A DNA stretch of 64,000 bases. Source: UBA6059 sp965227155 (GTDB taxonomy: Bacteria > Bacteroidota > Bacteroidia > Cytophagales > Cyclobacteriaceae). The position numbers and the translations under genes are program-made. Location: the NCBI GenBank assembly GCA_965227155.1, contig OZ245731.1, positions 434,001 through 498,000 on the forward strand, given 5' to 3'. A model generated the notes under the pieces. The model was not told the DNA's origin. It did not search any database and saw nothing but the letters and a program-made list of their open reading frames with translations. How positions within the stretch are numbered: the stretch's first letter is position 1; each line of letters starts with the position of its first letter. Of this stretch, positions 44,298-52,001 are shown in pieces.

Positions 44298-44380
44298 AAA
44301 CCTTACAGGTTTATATTCAGACTTATGCAGTAGAATCATCAATTTCAGCAGCTATTTCGAGGAAAAACCTGTAAGGTTTT
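44298..44380. repeat. Dispersed palindromic repeat, copy 3
   Basis: The shorter copy begins at AAACCTTACAGGTTTA, keeps TCAGACTTATGCAGTAGAAT and ends with AAAAACCTGTAAGGTTTT. It lies 20 bp before the aarF-like terminator. Confidence 0.75.
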
Positions 44381-44399
44381 ACTGCTGATATGGTCACAA

Positions 44400-44438
44400 A
44401 AAAACCTCGACAAGGTTCATAACCTTGTCGAGGTTTTT
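44400..44438 (-). terminator. Strong rho-independent terminator of the aarF-like operon
   Basis: AAAAACCTCGACAAGGTT and AACCTTGTCGAGGTTTTT pair perfectly over 18 bp around a CAT loop. It starts about 16 bp after the stop at 44454. The flanking A and T runs make it able to work in both directions. Confidence 0.85.
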
Positions 44439-44453
44439 GCTGCTCATTGTTTT

Positions 44454-45761
44454 CTACCTCAACCAATCAGGCTTGGTGGTAGTGATCTGAGCATCCAGGT
44501 CATTCAAAATATTGTACAAACCAAAATAAGTACGGTTCACATACAACCCATGCCTGCTGCCCCGAGGGTGCTTGGAATTTCTGAATTCCTTCATTTTGGA
44601 GAGCTTCTCACTCAGTGCATAGATTTCCTCAAAATAGCTATCGTCAGAGAAATCGAAAGTGTCATAATGGAATGGCCTGCCTAAAAGCTTGGTCATGGTC
44701 TTAAATGTGTCAATATATAAGGCCCTATCCTTCTCACTGTCATCATCATAGATAAAGTTCAGGTTGTATAGGATGGGTATAAGCTCTTCATCATTGGTTA
44801 CCAGATCGCGGCTGATCAACCTGAAATAGGCATCATAAAAGTCCTGCGGAATCACTTTTACGCAACCAAAATCGATAATGCCGAGTGTCCCATCTTCACG
44901 CATCATAAAATTGCCAGGGTGTGGATCTGCATGTACCTCCTTCAGGTTATGAATCTGGTGATGGTAGAAATCCCACAGCGCCTGCCCTATCTTGTTTTTC
45001 ACTTCCTGGCTTGGGTTAGTAGCCATAAATTCCTTCAAGTGTTTCCCTTCCAGCCAGTCCATGGTAATGATGCGCTCCGAAGAAAACTCGGGGTAATACT
45101 GCGGGAAAAAGAGATTGTCTATATGGCTGGTATTTTGGGTAATCTCCATCGACCGTTTCAATTCCAGTCCGTAATTCGTCTCCTCCATCAGCTTACCCTG
45201 CACCTCTTCCATGTAGTGGTCCAGTTCCACCTCGTTGAGCTGGAACATACGCAGGGCAATAGGCCTCACCATGCGTAGGTCAGAAGCTATGGATTCCGCT
45301 ACACCGGGATACTGAATTTTTACAGCAAATTCCTTATCTCCCAAAGTAGCCTTGTGTACCTGGCCGATACTGGCGGCATTCACAGCATTGCGGGAGAAGG
45401 AGTCGAACATCTCACTTGGTGTCTTTCCAAAATACTTCTGGAAGGTTTTTACCACGAGCGGATAAGAAAGGGGTGGCGCGCTGTACTGTCCCAGTGCAAA
45501 CTGCTGCTGGTAAGCCGACGGCAGTAGGTTTTTGTCCATGGCAAGCATTTGTGCCACCTTAAGGGCACTTCCCTTTAGTTCACTGAGCGAACCATATATA
45601 TCTTCCGCATTGCTTTTATCAAGCTCTTCACGGGTGTGGTTTTTATCAACCAGTCGCTTCCCGTAATATTTGAGGTAATTTTTACCTACTTTGGTTCCTG
45701 TACTGATAAATTTTGAGGCACGTTGTACCTTGCTGACAGGAATTCTTGATTGCTCCTTCAT
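44454..45761 (-). CDS. AarF/UbiB/ABC1-family atypical kinase
   Basis: A 435-residue ABC1 (UbiB-like) protein. It shows the family KxGQ-type element in the variant form KGSALKVAQ, the Ala-rich loop NAASIGQVHKA, the nucleotide-binding Lys in FAVKIQYPG, the catalytic-loop-like VHADPHPGNFMM and the metal-binding IIDFGCVK. Family members are membrane-associated ATPases linked to isoprenoid-quinone or lipid metabolism. The usual C-terminal membrane helices are not evident. It is the last gene of a run with a TetR-like gene 12 bp upstream and menC two genes further on. A role in menaquinone or lipid homeostasis is therefore possible but is inference. Confidence 0.85.
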   Translation of the reverse strand: MKEQSRIPVSKVQRASKFISTGTKVGKNYLKYYGKRLVDKNHTREELDKSNAEDIYGSLSELKGSALKVAQMLAMDKNLLPSAYQQQFALGQYSAPPLSYPLVVKTFQKYFGKTPSEMFDSFSRNAVNAASIGQVHKATLGDKEFAVKIQYPGVAESIASDLRMVRPIALRMFQLNEVELDHYMEEVQGKLMEETNYGLELKRSMEITQNTSHIDNLFFPQYYPEFSSERIITMDWLEGKHLKEFMATNPSQEVKNKIGQALWDFYHHQIHNLKEVHADPHPGNFMMREDGTLGIIDFGCVKVIPQDFYDAYFRLISRDLVTNDEELIPILYNLNFIYDDDSEKDRALYIDTFKTMTKLLGRPFHYDTFDFSDDSYFEEIYALSEKLSKMKEFRNSKHPRGSRHGLYVNRTYFGLYNILNDLDAQITTTKPDWLR

Positions 45762-45773
45762 GTATATTGTTTC

Positions 45774-46445
45774 CTAACGATTTTGTATAACAAACTTGGC
45801 AAAGTCAAAAATGGAATCGATGGGTCCCTTTGCCACAAGGTCCATGGATAGGTTTACTGCTTTTTCTATCGCTGCATCAGTGCTTTCAAAGTTGGTAGAT
45901 TCGTCCTTGATCCAGAAGTTTACCAGAAACATAAATTGCACCCAAAACCCACGGTGGTAGTTGTCGGATAAATAAGGTCTGCTTACCATTTCATCTGTCT
46001 CTATACCCTCCTGAATCAGCTCTTTCATGAAATGAGAGAAATCCAGCCTGAATACTTTGAGGAAGTCAGGATTTACTTCACCTTTCTTTAGGTGCTTAAA
46101 GCACAGCAGCACGTAGCTGCGATTCTTTTTCAATTGCTCAAAAAGGGTAAAGTAAAATGCGAGCATTTTCTCCCGCACACTGTATTCCATATAGGTAGGG
46201 TCAGCATCCATAATGGATTTTACCTCTACAAAATACTGATGCCAGATATCCTTTTCTATACCATTAAAGGAATTGTAATGTTGATAGAATTCATCTTCAG
46301 TGATGCCAATAACCTTGGCAAATTTGAAAATAGAGGCGGGCTCATGGCCTTCCAATAATTTATGTTCTATGTAGGCATCTCTGATTTGTTGGCCTACATC
46401 TTGTGTCTTTTTTGTTGTCTTCTTGCGCTTTGCACTTGCTTCCAT
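45774..46445 (-). CDS. TetR-like regulator
   Basis: A 223-residue, mostly helical protein. After a Lys-rich N-terminus (AKRKKTTKKTQ), residues about 17-65 form a TetR-type HTH (IRDAYIEH, PASIFKFAKVIGITEDEFYQHYNSFNGIEKDIW). The remainder resembles TetR C-terminal ligand domains (MLAFYFTLFEQLKKNRSYVL, GFWVQFMFLVNFWIKDES). It is tightly paired with the aarF-like gene (12 bp), a pairing that suggests it regulates or senses the same process. The HTH is less canonical than in most TetR proteins, so DNA binding is likely but unproven. Confidence 0.7.
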   Translation of the reverse strand: MEASAKRKKTTKKTQDVGQQIRDAYIEHKLLEGHEPASIFKFAKVIGITEDEFYQHYNSFNGIEKDIWHQYFVEVKSIMDADPTYMEYSVREKMLAFYFTLFEQLKKNRSYVLLCFKHLKKGEVNPDFLKVFRLDFSHFMKELIQEGIETDEMVSRPYLSDNYHRGFWVQFMFLVNFWIKDESTNFESTDAAIEKAVNLSMDLVAKGPIDSIFDFAKFVIQNR

Positions 46446-46487
46446 GGCGTATAAACTATTCTTATGTGGGAATGTTGGCTGGAAAGA

Positions 46488-47213
46488 CTACAAAAAATAG
46501 CGGGCTAATAGTTCCCCTACATAATACGCCAAAAATGCTGCTAATCCGCCCAGCAATAATGTCTGAAAAATACTCTTCCATGGGTTGATATGGGTAACAA
46601 TACCCCTCAGATACCCTACTATAGCCATGGCAATACCGGTACCCACACATGAGATCGGAAATAGCATGCTTTCATCGATAGTGGTAAATACCGCCATTAC
46701 ATAGATCAATAAAGGAATAAGGCCTACCACATTGAATGAAATAAAAGTAGCCAGGGCTGTGCTGAAGGGGGATCGGGCATCCTTACTCATTTCCAGCTCT
46801 TCCTTCATCATAGTATCTACCCACACATCCTTATCAGCGGTGATCACCTCCACCACTTTCTCCAGCAATTCACCTTTGAAGCCTTTGGAAGCATAAATGT
46901 CCCTGATTTCCTGTACCTCCATCTGCCGAAGGTTATCAATTTCCCAATATTCTATGGCCTTGTGTTTCTCGAAAGTATCCCTGTCTGATTTAGCCGCAAA
47001 ATAATTGCCCACGCTCATGCTAAAACCATCGGCAATCAAATTGGCAAAGCCAAAAATGAGCACCCACTGTATCTCTGCGCCTGCACCTGCCGCACTGGCT
47101 ACTACGGCAAAAGTCGTAACAGCCCCATCAATACCCCCGTAAACAAACTCCGAGATATAGTCCTTTTTGAAAAACCAAAGATTATCGCCCTGATGTAAGC
47201 TAGCTTCGTTCAT
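46488..47213 (-). CDS. VIT1/CCC1-family iron/manganese transporter
   Basis: A 241-residue membrane protein of the VIT1/CCC1 family. The first two helices carry the motif EFVYGGIDGAVTTFAVVASAAGA and the conserved GFANLIADGFSMSVGNY. A cytoplasmic helical segment (about 75-135, rich in Glu and Met, e.g. MMKEELEMSKDA) is the presumed metal-binding domain, and three C-terminal membrane helices follow. Family members move Fe2+ or Mn2+ out of the cytosol. Its start overlaps the stop of menC by four bases (ATGA), so the two are translationally coupled. Confidence 0.87.
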   Translation of the reverse strand: MNEASLHQGDNLWFFKKDYISEFVYGGIDGAVTTFAVVASAAGAGAEIQWVLIFGFANLIADGFSMSVGNYFAAKSDRDTFEKHKAIEYWEIDNLRQMEVQEIRDIYASKGFKGELLEKVVEVITADKDVWVDTMMKEELEMSKDARSPFSTALATFISFNVVGLIPLLIYVMAVFTTIDESMLFPISCVGTGIAMAIVGYLRGIVTHINPWKSIFQTLLLGGLAAFLAYYVGELLARYFL

Positions 47214-48310
47214 ATTGAGTTTTTAAACTGCAATAGCGCATCATCCCATGGCAGCGCAGGGTTAAAGTAAAGATTTCCCTGCTTTATTTCCAGCGGACTG
47301 GAAATGTTGTTGTGGTAAAGCTGCCCAGTACCCAACCCTTGCGGCAGGGTTACCGGATATTCAGCGGTGAGCTGCGCTATTGCATTCAGACCGATATTCG
47401 ATTCCAGCGCCGAGGTGATCCACCAATTGATTTTTCGTGCCTCTGCCAGGGCAATCCATCGTTTAGTACTGGCAATACCACCTAATAAGGTTGGCTTAAG
47501 TACCAAATAAGCCGGTTTGATGAAATCGAGTAACTCGAGTCGGTCAGCCTCATCATCTACACCAATGAGCTCTTCGTCAAGGGCTACAGGCACCTTTGAT
47601 TTGCTCGCCAACAGGTGCATGGCTTCCGGTTGCCGTGGCATGATTGGCTGCTCGATGCTGTGCAGGTCAAACTGACTTAGAATCTTAAGCTTCATCAATG
47701 CTTCATTGGTAGGAAAAGCCCCATTGGCATCCACCCTCAGGGTGATTTGATCACTGGAAAAGCGCTTTCGTATCGATTCCAATATCCTGCACTCCTCCTC
47801 AAAGTCTATGGCCCCAATTTTCATCTTGAGGCAGGTAAAGCCTGCTGCAAGCTTCTCCTCTATCTGTCCCAACATCCATTCACTATCGCCCATCCATATC
47901 AGACCATTGATTGGTATACCATCACCGGAAGCTATCAGTCGATTTTTGAATAAGATGAATTGGCCACCATGCAGCAAGTCAATCATGGCCGTTTCCATAG
48001 CAAAGCGCAGGGCAGGCATAGAGGCATCAATGTATTGCTGCACCCAGCTGTAGACCTCTGCTTCCTTTTCCGGTAGCTTTGTGTGTTTCAATACCTGGGC
48101 CAGCTTGGGCAACTCTTCATCATAGGCAACCTGATCATCTACACTCAGACCTGGCAGGGGGCCACATTCACCAAGCCCATAAATTTCGGGGTGACCAGGC
48201 TCAAAAAGTTTGATGATGTAGTTGGGGTTTTCTGTCATAATGCCCCGGGATGTACCAGCTTTGAAGGTAAATTTCAAAGTGTGAACTGTGTGCTGAAGTT
48301 GTAGCGCCAT
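47210..48310 (-). CDS. menC: o-Succinylbenzoate synthase (menaquinone synthesis)
   Basis: A 366-residue enolase-superfamily enzyme. The acid-base lysines are in LKMKIG (Lys162, Lys164) and LKPTLLGG (Lys272); the metal ligands are Asp194 (DANGAF), Glu220 (IEQPI) and Asp245 (LDEELIG). This set and the spacing fit o-succinylbenzoate synthase, which dehydrates SHCHC to OSB in menaquinone synthesis; some homologs act as N-acylamino acid racemases or dipeptide epimerases. No other men genes are nearby, so the assignment rests on the sequence. It heads a run with the VIT1-like, TetR-like and aarF-like genes and is divergent from queA by only 39 bp. Confidence 0.8.
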   Translation of the reverse strand: MALQLQHTVHTLKFTFKAGTSRGIMTENPNYIIKLFEPGHPEIYGLGECGPLPGLSVDDQVAYDEELPKLAQVLKHTKLPEKEAEVYSWVQQYIDASMPALRFAMETAMIDLLHGGQFILFKNRLIASGDGIPINGLIWMGDSEWMLGQIEEKLAAGFTCLKMKIGAIDFEEECRILESIRKRFSSDQITLRVDANGAFPTNEALMKLKILSQFDLHSIEQPIMPRQPEAMHLLASKSKVPVALDEELIGVDDEADRLELLDFIKPAYLVLKPTLLGGIASTKRWIALAEARKINWWITSALESNIGLNAIAQLTAEYPVTLPQGLGTGQLYHNNISSPLEIKQGNLYFNPALPWDDALLQFKNSI

Positions 48311-48325
48311 AAATTCGGTTTGTAA

Positions 48326-48333
48326 TAGCTTTG
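48326..48333 (+). promoter_or_regulatory. Candidate -7 box for queA
   Basis: TAGCTTTG matches the Bacteroidota -7 consensus TAnnTTTG exactly and lies 16 bp before the queA ATG, implying a very short leader. The nearest TTG is 24 bp upstream, a little further than usual for a -33 box, and lies inside menC. Confidence 0.4.
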
Positions 48334-48349
48334 TAGCAAACTTACGAAA

Positions 48350-49552
48350 ATGCCGTTACCCGAAATCAATCTTAAGGACTACCATTATACTTTGCCGGAT
48401 CACCGTATCGCCAAATATCCACTGGAAAATAGAGATCACTCCAGGCTACTGCATTATGCAGCAGGCAGTATTGATGACAAGCGTTTTTACGAGCTGCCAG
48501 ATCTGTTACCAAAGGATGCGCTGCTGGTTTTTAACAACACCAGGGTAATTCCTGCACGATTGATTTTTCAGAAAGAAACAGGTGCACAAATAGAGATATT
48601 TCTGCTTCAGCCACTGGCACCCTCCACGGTAATTCCTATCGCTATGGAGACTACTGCTGCTGCCACCTGGCAATGTATGATTGGCAATGCAAAACGCTGG
48701 AAGGAAGATCAAAAATTAACCCGTGAGCTAACCATCAATCATCAAACCGTCACCCTAACGGCAAGTCGTAAAGAAGGCAATGCGGTACAATTGGAATGGA
48801 CGGGTGCTGATGTCCGATTTGTAGATATTGTGGAGGCTGCCGGTCAGGTACCTCTGCCGCCTTATCTTAATCGCAAGGCTACAGACGAAGATAAACCGAG
48901 GTATCAGACGGTTTACTCAAAAAAAGAAGGTGCCGTTGCTGCTCCTACTGCCGGGCTCCACTTTACCGACGAAGTGCTGCAAAACCTATCCCGAAGAGGC
49001 ATCCATCAGGAATACCTGACCTTACATGTCAGTGCGGGAACTTTCCAGCCCATCAAAGTAGATGATGTTACCCAACACCCCATGCATAGTGAACAGATCA
49101 TCATCACACTGGAAAATATCAACCGGTTAATGGAGGCCGAGAAAATCATTGTAGTGGGTACAACTTCTATGCGTACACTCGAATCCCTGTATTGGTATGG
49201 TGTGAAAATATTAAATGGAAATACAGTATTCTCCCTGAAAAAACTGGTCGCTTACCAATCCTATGAGCATTTACCAAGCCGCGAAGAATCCCTCGCTGCT
49301 GTAAAAAATCTAATGCTGACCGAGGGCAAAACAGAATTGATAGGCGAAACAGAGATCTTCATTTTCCCGGGTTACGAATTTAAAATGTGCGATGGGCTCA
49401 TCACAAACTTCCACCAGCCAGGCTCCACGCTGATCCTGCTGATTGCTGCTTTTGTGGGCGAGGACTGGAAAAAAATATATGATCATGCATTATCTGGTGA
49501 CTATCGGTTTTTGAGTTACGGAGATAGTTCGTTACTTGTACCCAAAAGATAG
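48350..49552 (+). CDS. queA: tRNA preQ1(34) S-adenosylmethionine ribosyltransferase-isomerase
   Basis: A 400-residue QueA. It transfers and isomerises the ribosyl group of S-adenosylmethionine onto preQ1 at tRNA position 34, giving epoxyqueuosine. Family motifs are clear: the N-terminal YTLPDHRIAKYPLENRDHSRLL-like region, VFNNTRVIPARL, GAVAAPTAGLHFT, HPMHSE, VGTTSMRTLES and LITNFHQPGSTLILLIAAF. Length is slightly above the usual 340-360 because of insertions in the middle domain (around MIGNAKRWKEDQKL). It begins a plus-strand run with the reductase-like gene 3 bp downstream and mscS after that. Confidence 0.93.
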   Translation: MPLPEINLKDYHYTLPDHRIAKYPLENRDHSRLLHYAAGSIDDKRFYELPDLLPKDALLVFNNTRVIPARLIFQKETGAQIEIFLLQPLAPSTVIPIAMETTAAATWQCMIGNAKRWKEDQKLTRELTINHQTVTLTASRKEGNAVQLEWTGADVRFVDIVEAAGQVPLPPYLNRKATDEDKPRYQTVYSKKEGAVAAPTAGLHFTDEVLQNLSRRGIHQEYLTLHVSAGTFQPIKVDDVTQHPMHSEQIIITLENINRLMEAEKIIVVGTTSMRTLESLYWYGVKILNGNTVFSLKKLVAYQSYEHLPSREESLAAVKNLMLTEGKTELIGETEIFIFPGYEFKMCDGLITNFHQPGSTLILLIAAFVGEDWKKIYDHALSGDYRFLSYGDSSLLVPKR

Positions 49553-49555
49553 GTT

Positions 49556-50080
49556 ATGCGCAAAGTGATTCTTTACACCGCTGCCAGTATTGATGGGTTT
49601 ATTGCCCGTGAAAATGGTGCCGTAGATTGGCTGGAAACGCCTGCCGATGGTGCTGATTATGGCTATGCTGATTTTTACAAAACTATCGACACCACCATCA
49701 TGGGATATAAAACCTATGAGCAAATCCTAAGTTTTGGCGATTTCCCCTACCCTGATAAAAAGAATTATGTCTTTACCAGAAAGCAAAGATCTACCCAACC
49801 TTATGTGGAATTTGTAAATGCTGATGTGGCTGATCTAATCAATCAGCTGAAAAATGAAAAGGGAGCCGATATTTGGCTGGTAGGCGGTGGTGATCTAAAT
49901 GCCGCTGTTTTAAAAGCTGGGCTGCTGGATGAAATTTGGCTTTATGTAATGCCCATTGCATTGGGCTCAGGTATTCCGCTATTCACTACCGGTAATATGA
50001 CCAGTCGATTTTCACTTGAAAAATCAGAAGTGCTGTCTGGTAGTGTGGTTCATTGTCTATACAAAGCCATTAAATCTTGA
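49556..50080 (+). CDS. RibD C-terminal/DHFR-like reductase
   Basis: A 174-residue protein of the RibD-C/dihydrofolate reductase-like superfamily (YyaP/YwjB type). It shows the N-terminal strand VILYTAASIDGFIA, the conserved DTTIMGYKTYEQIL, the nucleotide-binding GADIWLVGGGDLNAAVL and a C-terminal strand pair (VMPIALGSGIPLF). It lacks the deaminase half of RibD and is not the canonical FolA. The NADPH-dependent substrate is unknown. It starts 3 bp after queA, so the two are probably co-transcribed; a functional link is not established. Confidence 0.85.
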   Translation: MRKVILYTAASIDGFIARENGAVDWLETPADGADYGYADFYKTIDTTIMGYKTYEQILSFGDFPYPDKKNYVFTRKQRSTQPYVEFVNADVADLINQLKNEKGADIWLVGGGDLNAAVLKAGLLDEIWLYVMPIALGSGIPLFTTGNMTSRFSLEKSEVLSGSVVHCLYKAIKS

Positions 50081-50101
50081 TAAAAATGGTATTTTAGAGG
50101 A

Positions 50102-51004
50102 ATGGCTCAGGTCGAGGAATTCCTAAAAATGCTCAGTAATTATTTCAAAGCTGTCAATGAAATAATTAATGCTCCACTATTTACGATTGGTCAAAGTGAT
50201 ATCAGCGTTGGCACAATCGTTTATTTCATCCTTGCGTTTTTCCTGCTCAGCATTATTTCTTCCCGCATCCGCAAGATCTTAGTGGATCGGATACTGGTGA
50301 GAGCCAATTTTGATATAGGTGTCCGCGCCTCTATCGGTAACATTACACGCTTTACCATTTTGCTGATTGGTACGGTAGTCATCATCCAATCCGCCGGGAT
50401 AGACCTGAGTGCCCTAAGCCTGTTGGCAGGTGCTCTGGGTGTCGGTATTGGCTTTGGTCTGCAAAATATTACCGACAACTTTATTTCGGGACTCATTATT
50501 CTGTTTGAAAAGCCTATCAAAGTAGGTGACCGGATTGAGGTTGGAGACATCAATGGCGATGTGCTGAGTATCTCTGTAAGGGCAACTACAGTACTGACCA
50601 ACGACAATATTTCCATCATTGTGCCCAATTCTGAGTTTATTTCGAAACAGGTGATCAACTGGAGTCACAATGACAGGAACATCCGCTTCCGAATTCCCGT
50701 AGGGGTTAGCTACAATGAGGATCCAGAAAAGGTGAAGCGGATTTTGCTTGAAGTAGCCAGGGCTAATGAAAATGTGCTGCTGGAACCTGCGCCCATCGTA
50801 TTATTCGATGAGTTTGGAGATAGCTCCCTGAATTTCACGCTGGCAGTTTGGACAGGCACTTTTACCAACCGCCCCCGAATTTTGAAAAGTGATCTGTATT
50901 TTGAAATATTCAAGAGATTCCGGGAAGAAGGAATTGAAATACCTTTCCCTCAGCGGGATATTCATGTAAAAACCTCACCGCTATTGATTGAAGGTAAAAA
51001 TTAA
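50102..51004 (+). CDS. MscS-family mechanosensitive channel
   Basis: A 300-residue small-conductance channel. Three membrane helices (about 33-55, 75-98, 102-130) lead into the pore-lining segment LGVGIGFGLQNITDNFISGL. The beta domain follows (FEKPIKVGDRIEVGDINGDV, IIVPNSEFISKQVINW) and then the C-terminal alpha/beta vestibule. This is the typical length for a minimal MscS. Such channels open under membrane tension to release solutes during hypo-osmotic shock. It starts 21 bp after the reductase-like gene. Confidence 0.92.
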   Translation: MAQVEEFLKMLSNYFKAVNEIINAPLFTIGQSDISVGTIVYFILAFFLLSIISSRIRKILVDRILVRANFDIGVRASIGNITRFTILLIGTVVIIQSAGIDLSALSLLAGALGVGIGFGLQNITDNFISGLIILFEKPIKVGDRIEVGDINGDVLSISVRATTVLTNDNISIIVPNSEFISKQVINWSHNDRNIRFRIPVGVSYNEDPEKVKRILLEVARANENVLLEPAPIVLFDEFGDSSLNFTLAVWTGTFTNRPRILKSDLYFEIFKRFREEGIEIPFPQRDIHVKTSPLLIEGKN

Positions 51005-51047
51005 AGTGTAGCTTAAAGTATTGGATTTTTTATAATTTTTGGATGCT

Positions 51048-51551
51048 ATGAGACCCAACGCACGCTTTATCGTAAAATTTGTGATCGTACAGTTCGTCAC
51101 CTATGTCATCACCGGCATTATTGCATTCAACACATTTATGGTGGAAGCCTACACCGGTCCTGATGCGTTGTTTTCTGCATTCCTCATCACTACTGATGAT
51201 CCTGAATGGAATAACCTGGTTATGAAAATTATCCCGATCCAAATTATCAGAGGACTATTACTGGGAATGATCTTTTACAGTCTATCCAAATCGCTGAGAA
51301 GCATGAGCTACAGGCGAAGGTTTATCATGTTTTTGGGTTTCTATTTTGTTTTGGGATTTCTGGCTGGCCCCGCCATTGGGCCCGGTACGCTTGAAGGGAT
51401 GATTTATATGCTGCCTCAGTACAGCCCTAAAGGCCATTTTCTGGTACTGTGCGAAATGGCATTGCAGTCGATTATGCTATCTGCATGGATGGCTTATTGG
51501 ATGCGTACGGACAAAAAAGACCTGAAAGCTCAGGATGCAAAAGCCAGTTGA
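51048..51551 (+). CDS. Four-helix membrane protein of unknown function
   Basis: I start this at the ATG at 51048 (167 residues); a longer frame would need a TTG at 51039. About four membrane helices are visible: FIVKFVIVQFVTYVITGIIAF, IIPIQIIRGLLLGMIFYSL, FIMFLGFYFVLGFLAGPAIG, and one near MALQSIMLSAWMAYW. The C-terminus is charged (RTDKKDLKAQD). I do not recognise a family. It follows mscS by about 40 bp and its 3' end overlaps the TerB-like gene on the other strand by 22 bp. Confidence 0.7.
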   Translation: MRPNARFIVKFVIVQFVTYVITGIIAFNTFMVEAYTGPDALFSAFLITTDDPEWNNLVMKIIPIQIIRGLLLGMIFYSLSKSLRSMSYRRRFIMFLGFYFVLGFLAGPAIGPGTLEGMIYMLPQYSPKGHFLVLCEMALQSIMLSAWMAYWMRTDKKDLKAQDAKAS

Positions 51552-51919
51552 AATACATCGTCCTTCAATTCTTCTTTTGAGTTCTTAAATCGGTCGGTGA
51601 TAAACTGTATAACCTCCTGGCTAAAGCCCATCTCTACAGATAGCTTACCACAAAAGTCAATTTCCTGCTGATTGATGATGCCATCGGCCAGCATCAGACG
51701 TACACAGTTGTACAAAATCTCAAATTTGGCGCTGTAGGATAAATTAGTGTCAATTTTATAGGGTGGTGTTTCACGTAGAAGCGCGTCTACAAAGCTTTCG
51801 GCTAGCTGATTTTGCCTTGCTATCAGGTAAAGCAAATCCTTTTCTTCTGGCGCAACATCATTATCTATTCTGGCTAAATGCACGAGAATACATAGCTGAT
51901 GGGTATAGTCTATATCCAT
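51530..51919 (-). CDS. TerB-like protein
   Basis: A 129-residue, all-helical protein; I use the ATG at 51919 rather than the GTG two codons upstream. HLARIDNDVAPEEKDLLYLIARQ near the N-terminus and MLADGIINQQEIDFCGKLSVEMGF in the second half are the paired acidic-helix repeats of TerB-like domains, each with a D-x-x-x-x-x-x-E pattern. TerB-like proteins are often metal-associated or stress-related; no specific role can be given. It is single and convergent with the membrane protein at 51048. Confidence 0.65.
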   Translation of the reverse strand: MDIDYTHQLCILVHLARIDNDVAPEEKDLLYLIARQNQLAESFVDALLRETPPYKIDTNLSYSAKFEILYNCVRLMLADGIINQQEIDFCGKLSVEMGFSQEVIQFITDRFKNSKEELKDDVFQLAFAS

Positions 51920-52001
51920 ATCCACTGGTTGAAGATATGAATATAGATATAAATTATTTAATTATTCTAATGAGGCCGAAAAACTTGTGAAAGTTCCCTC
52001 T

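Larger units (their letters stand above)
43791..44453. other. Hairpin-rich intergenic mosaic
   Basis: There is no convincing gene in this long gap. It holds two copies of the dispersed repeat, the GAACCGGGTAATGACGG segment also found near 24077, and a run of perfect palindromes: ATGGATTGTG/CACAATCCAT at 43955-43978 inside CTCGC/GCGAG (43949-43989), ACACCTTTTGG/CCAAAAGGTGT at 44118-44154, and GAGCGC/GCGCTC near 44169-44196. It ends with the terminator at 44400. Confidence 0.6.

Noticed and set aside
43791..44453. Open frame at 44107-44388 in the gap before the aarF-like gene
   Set aside because: It runs through dispersed repeats and palindromes and has no protein-like composition.
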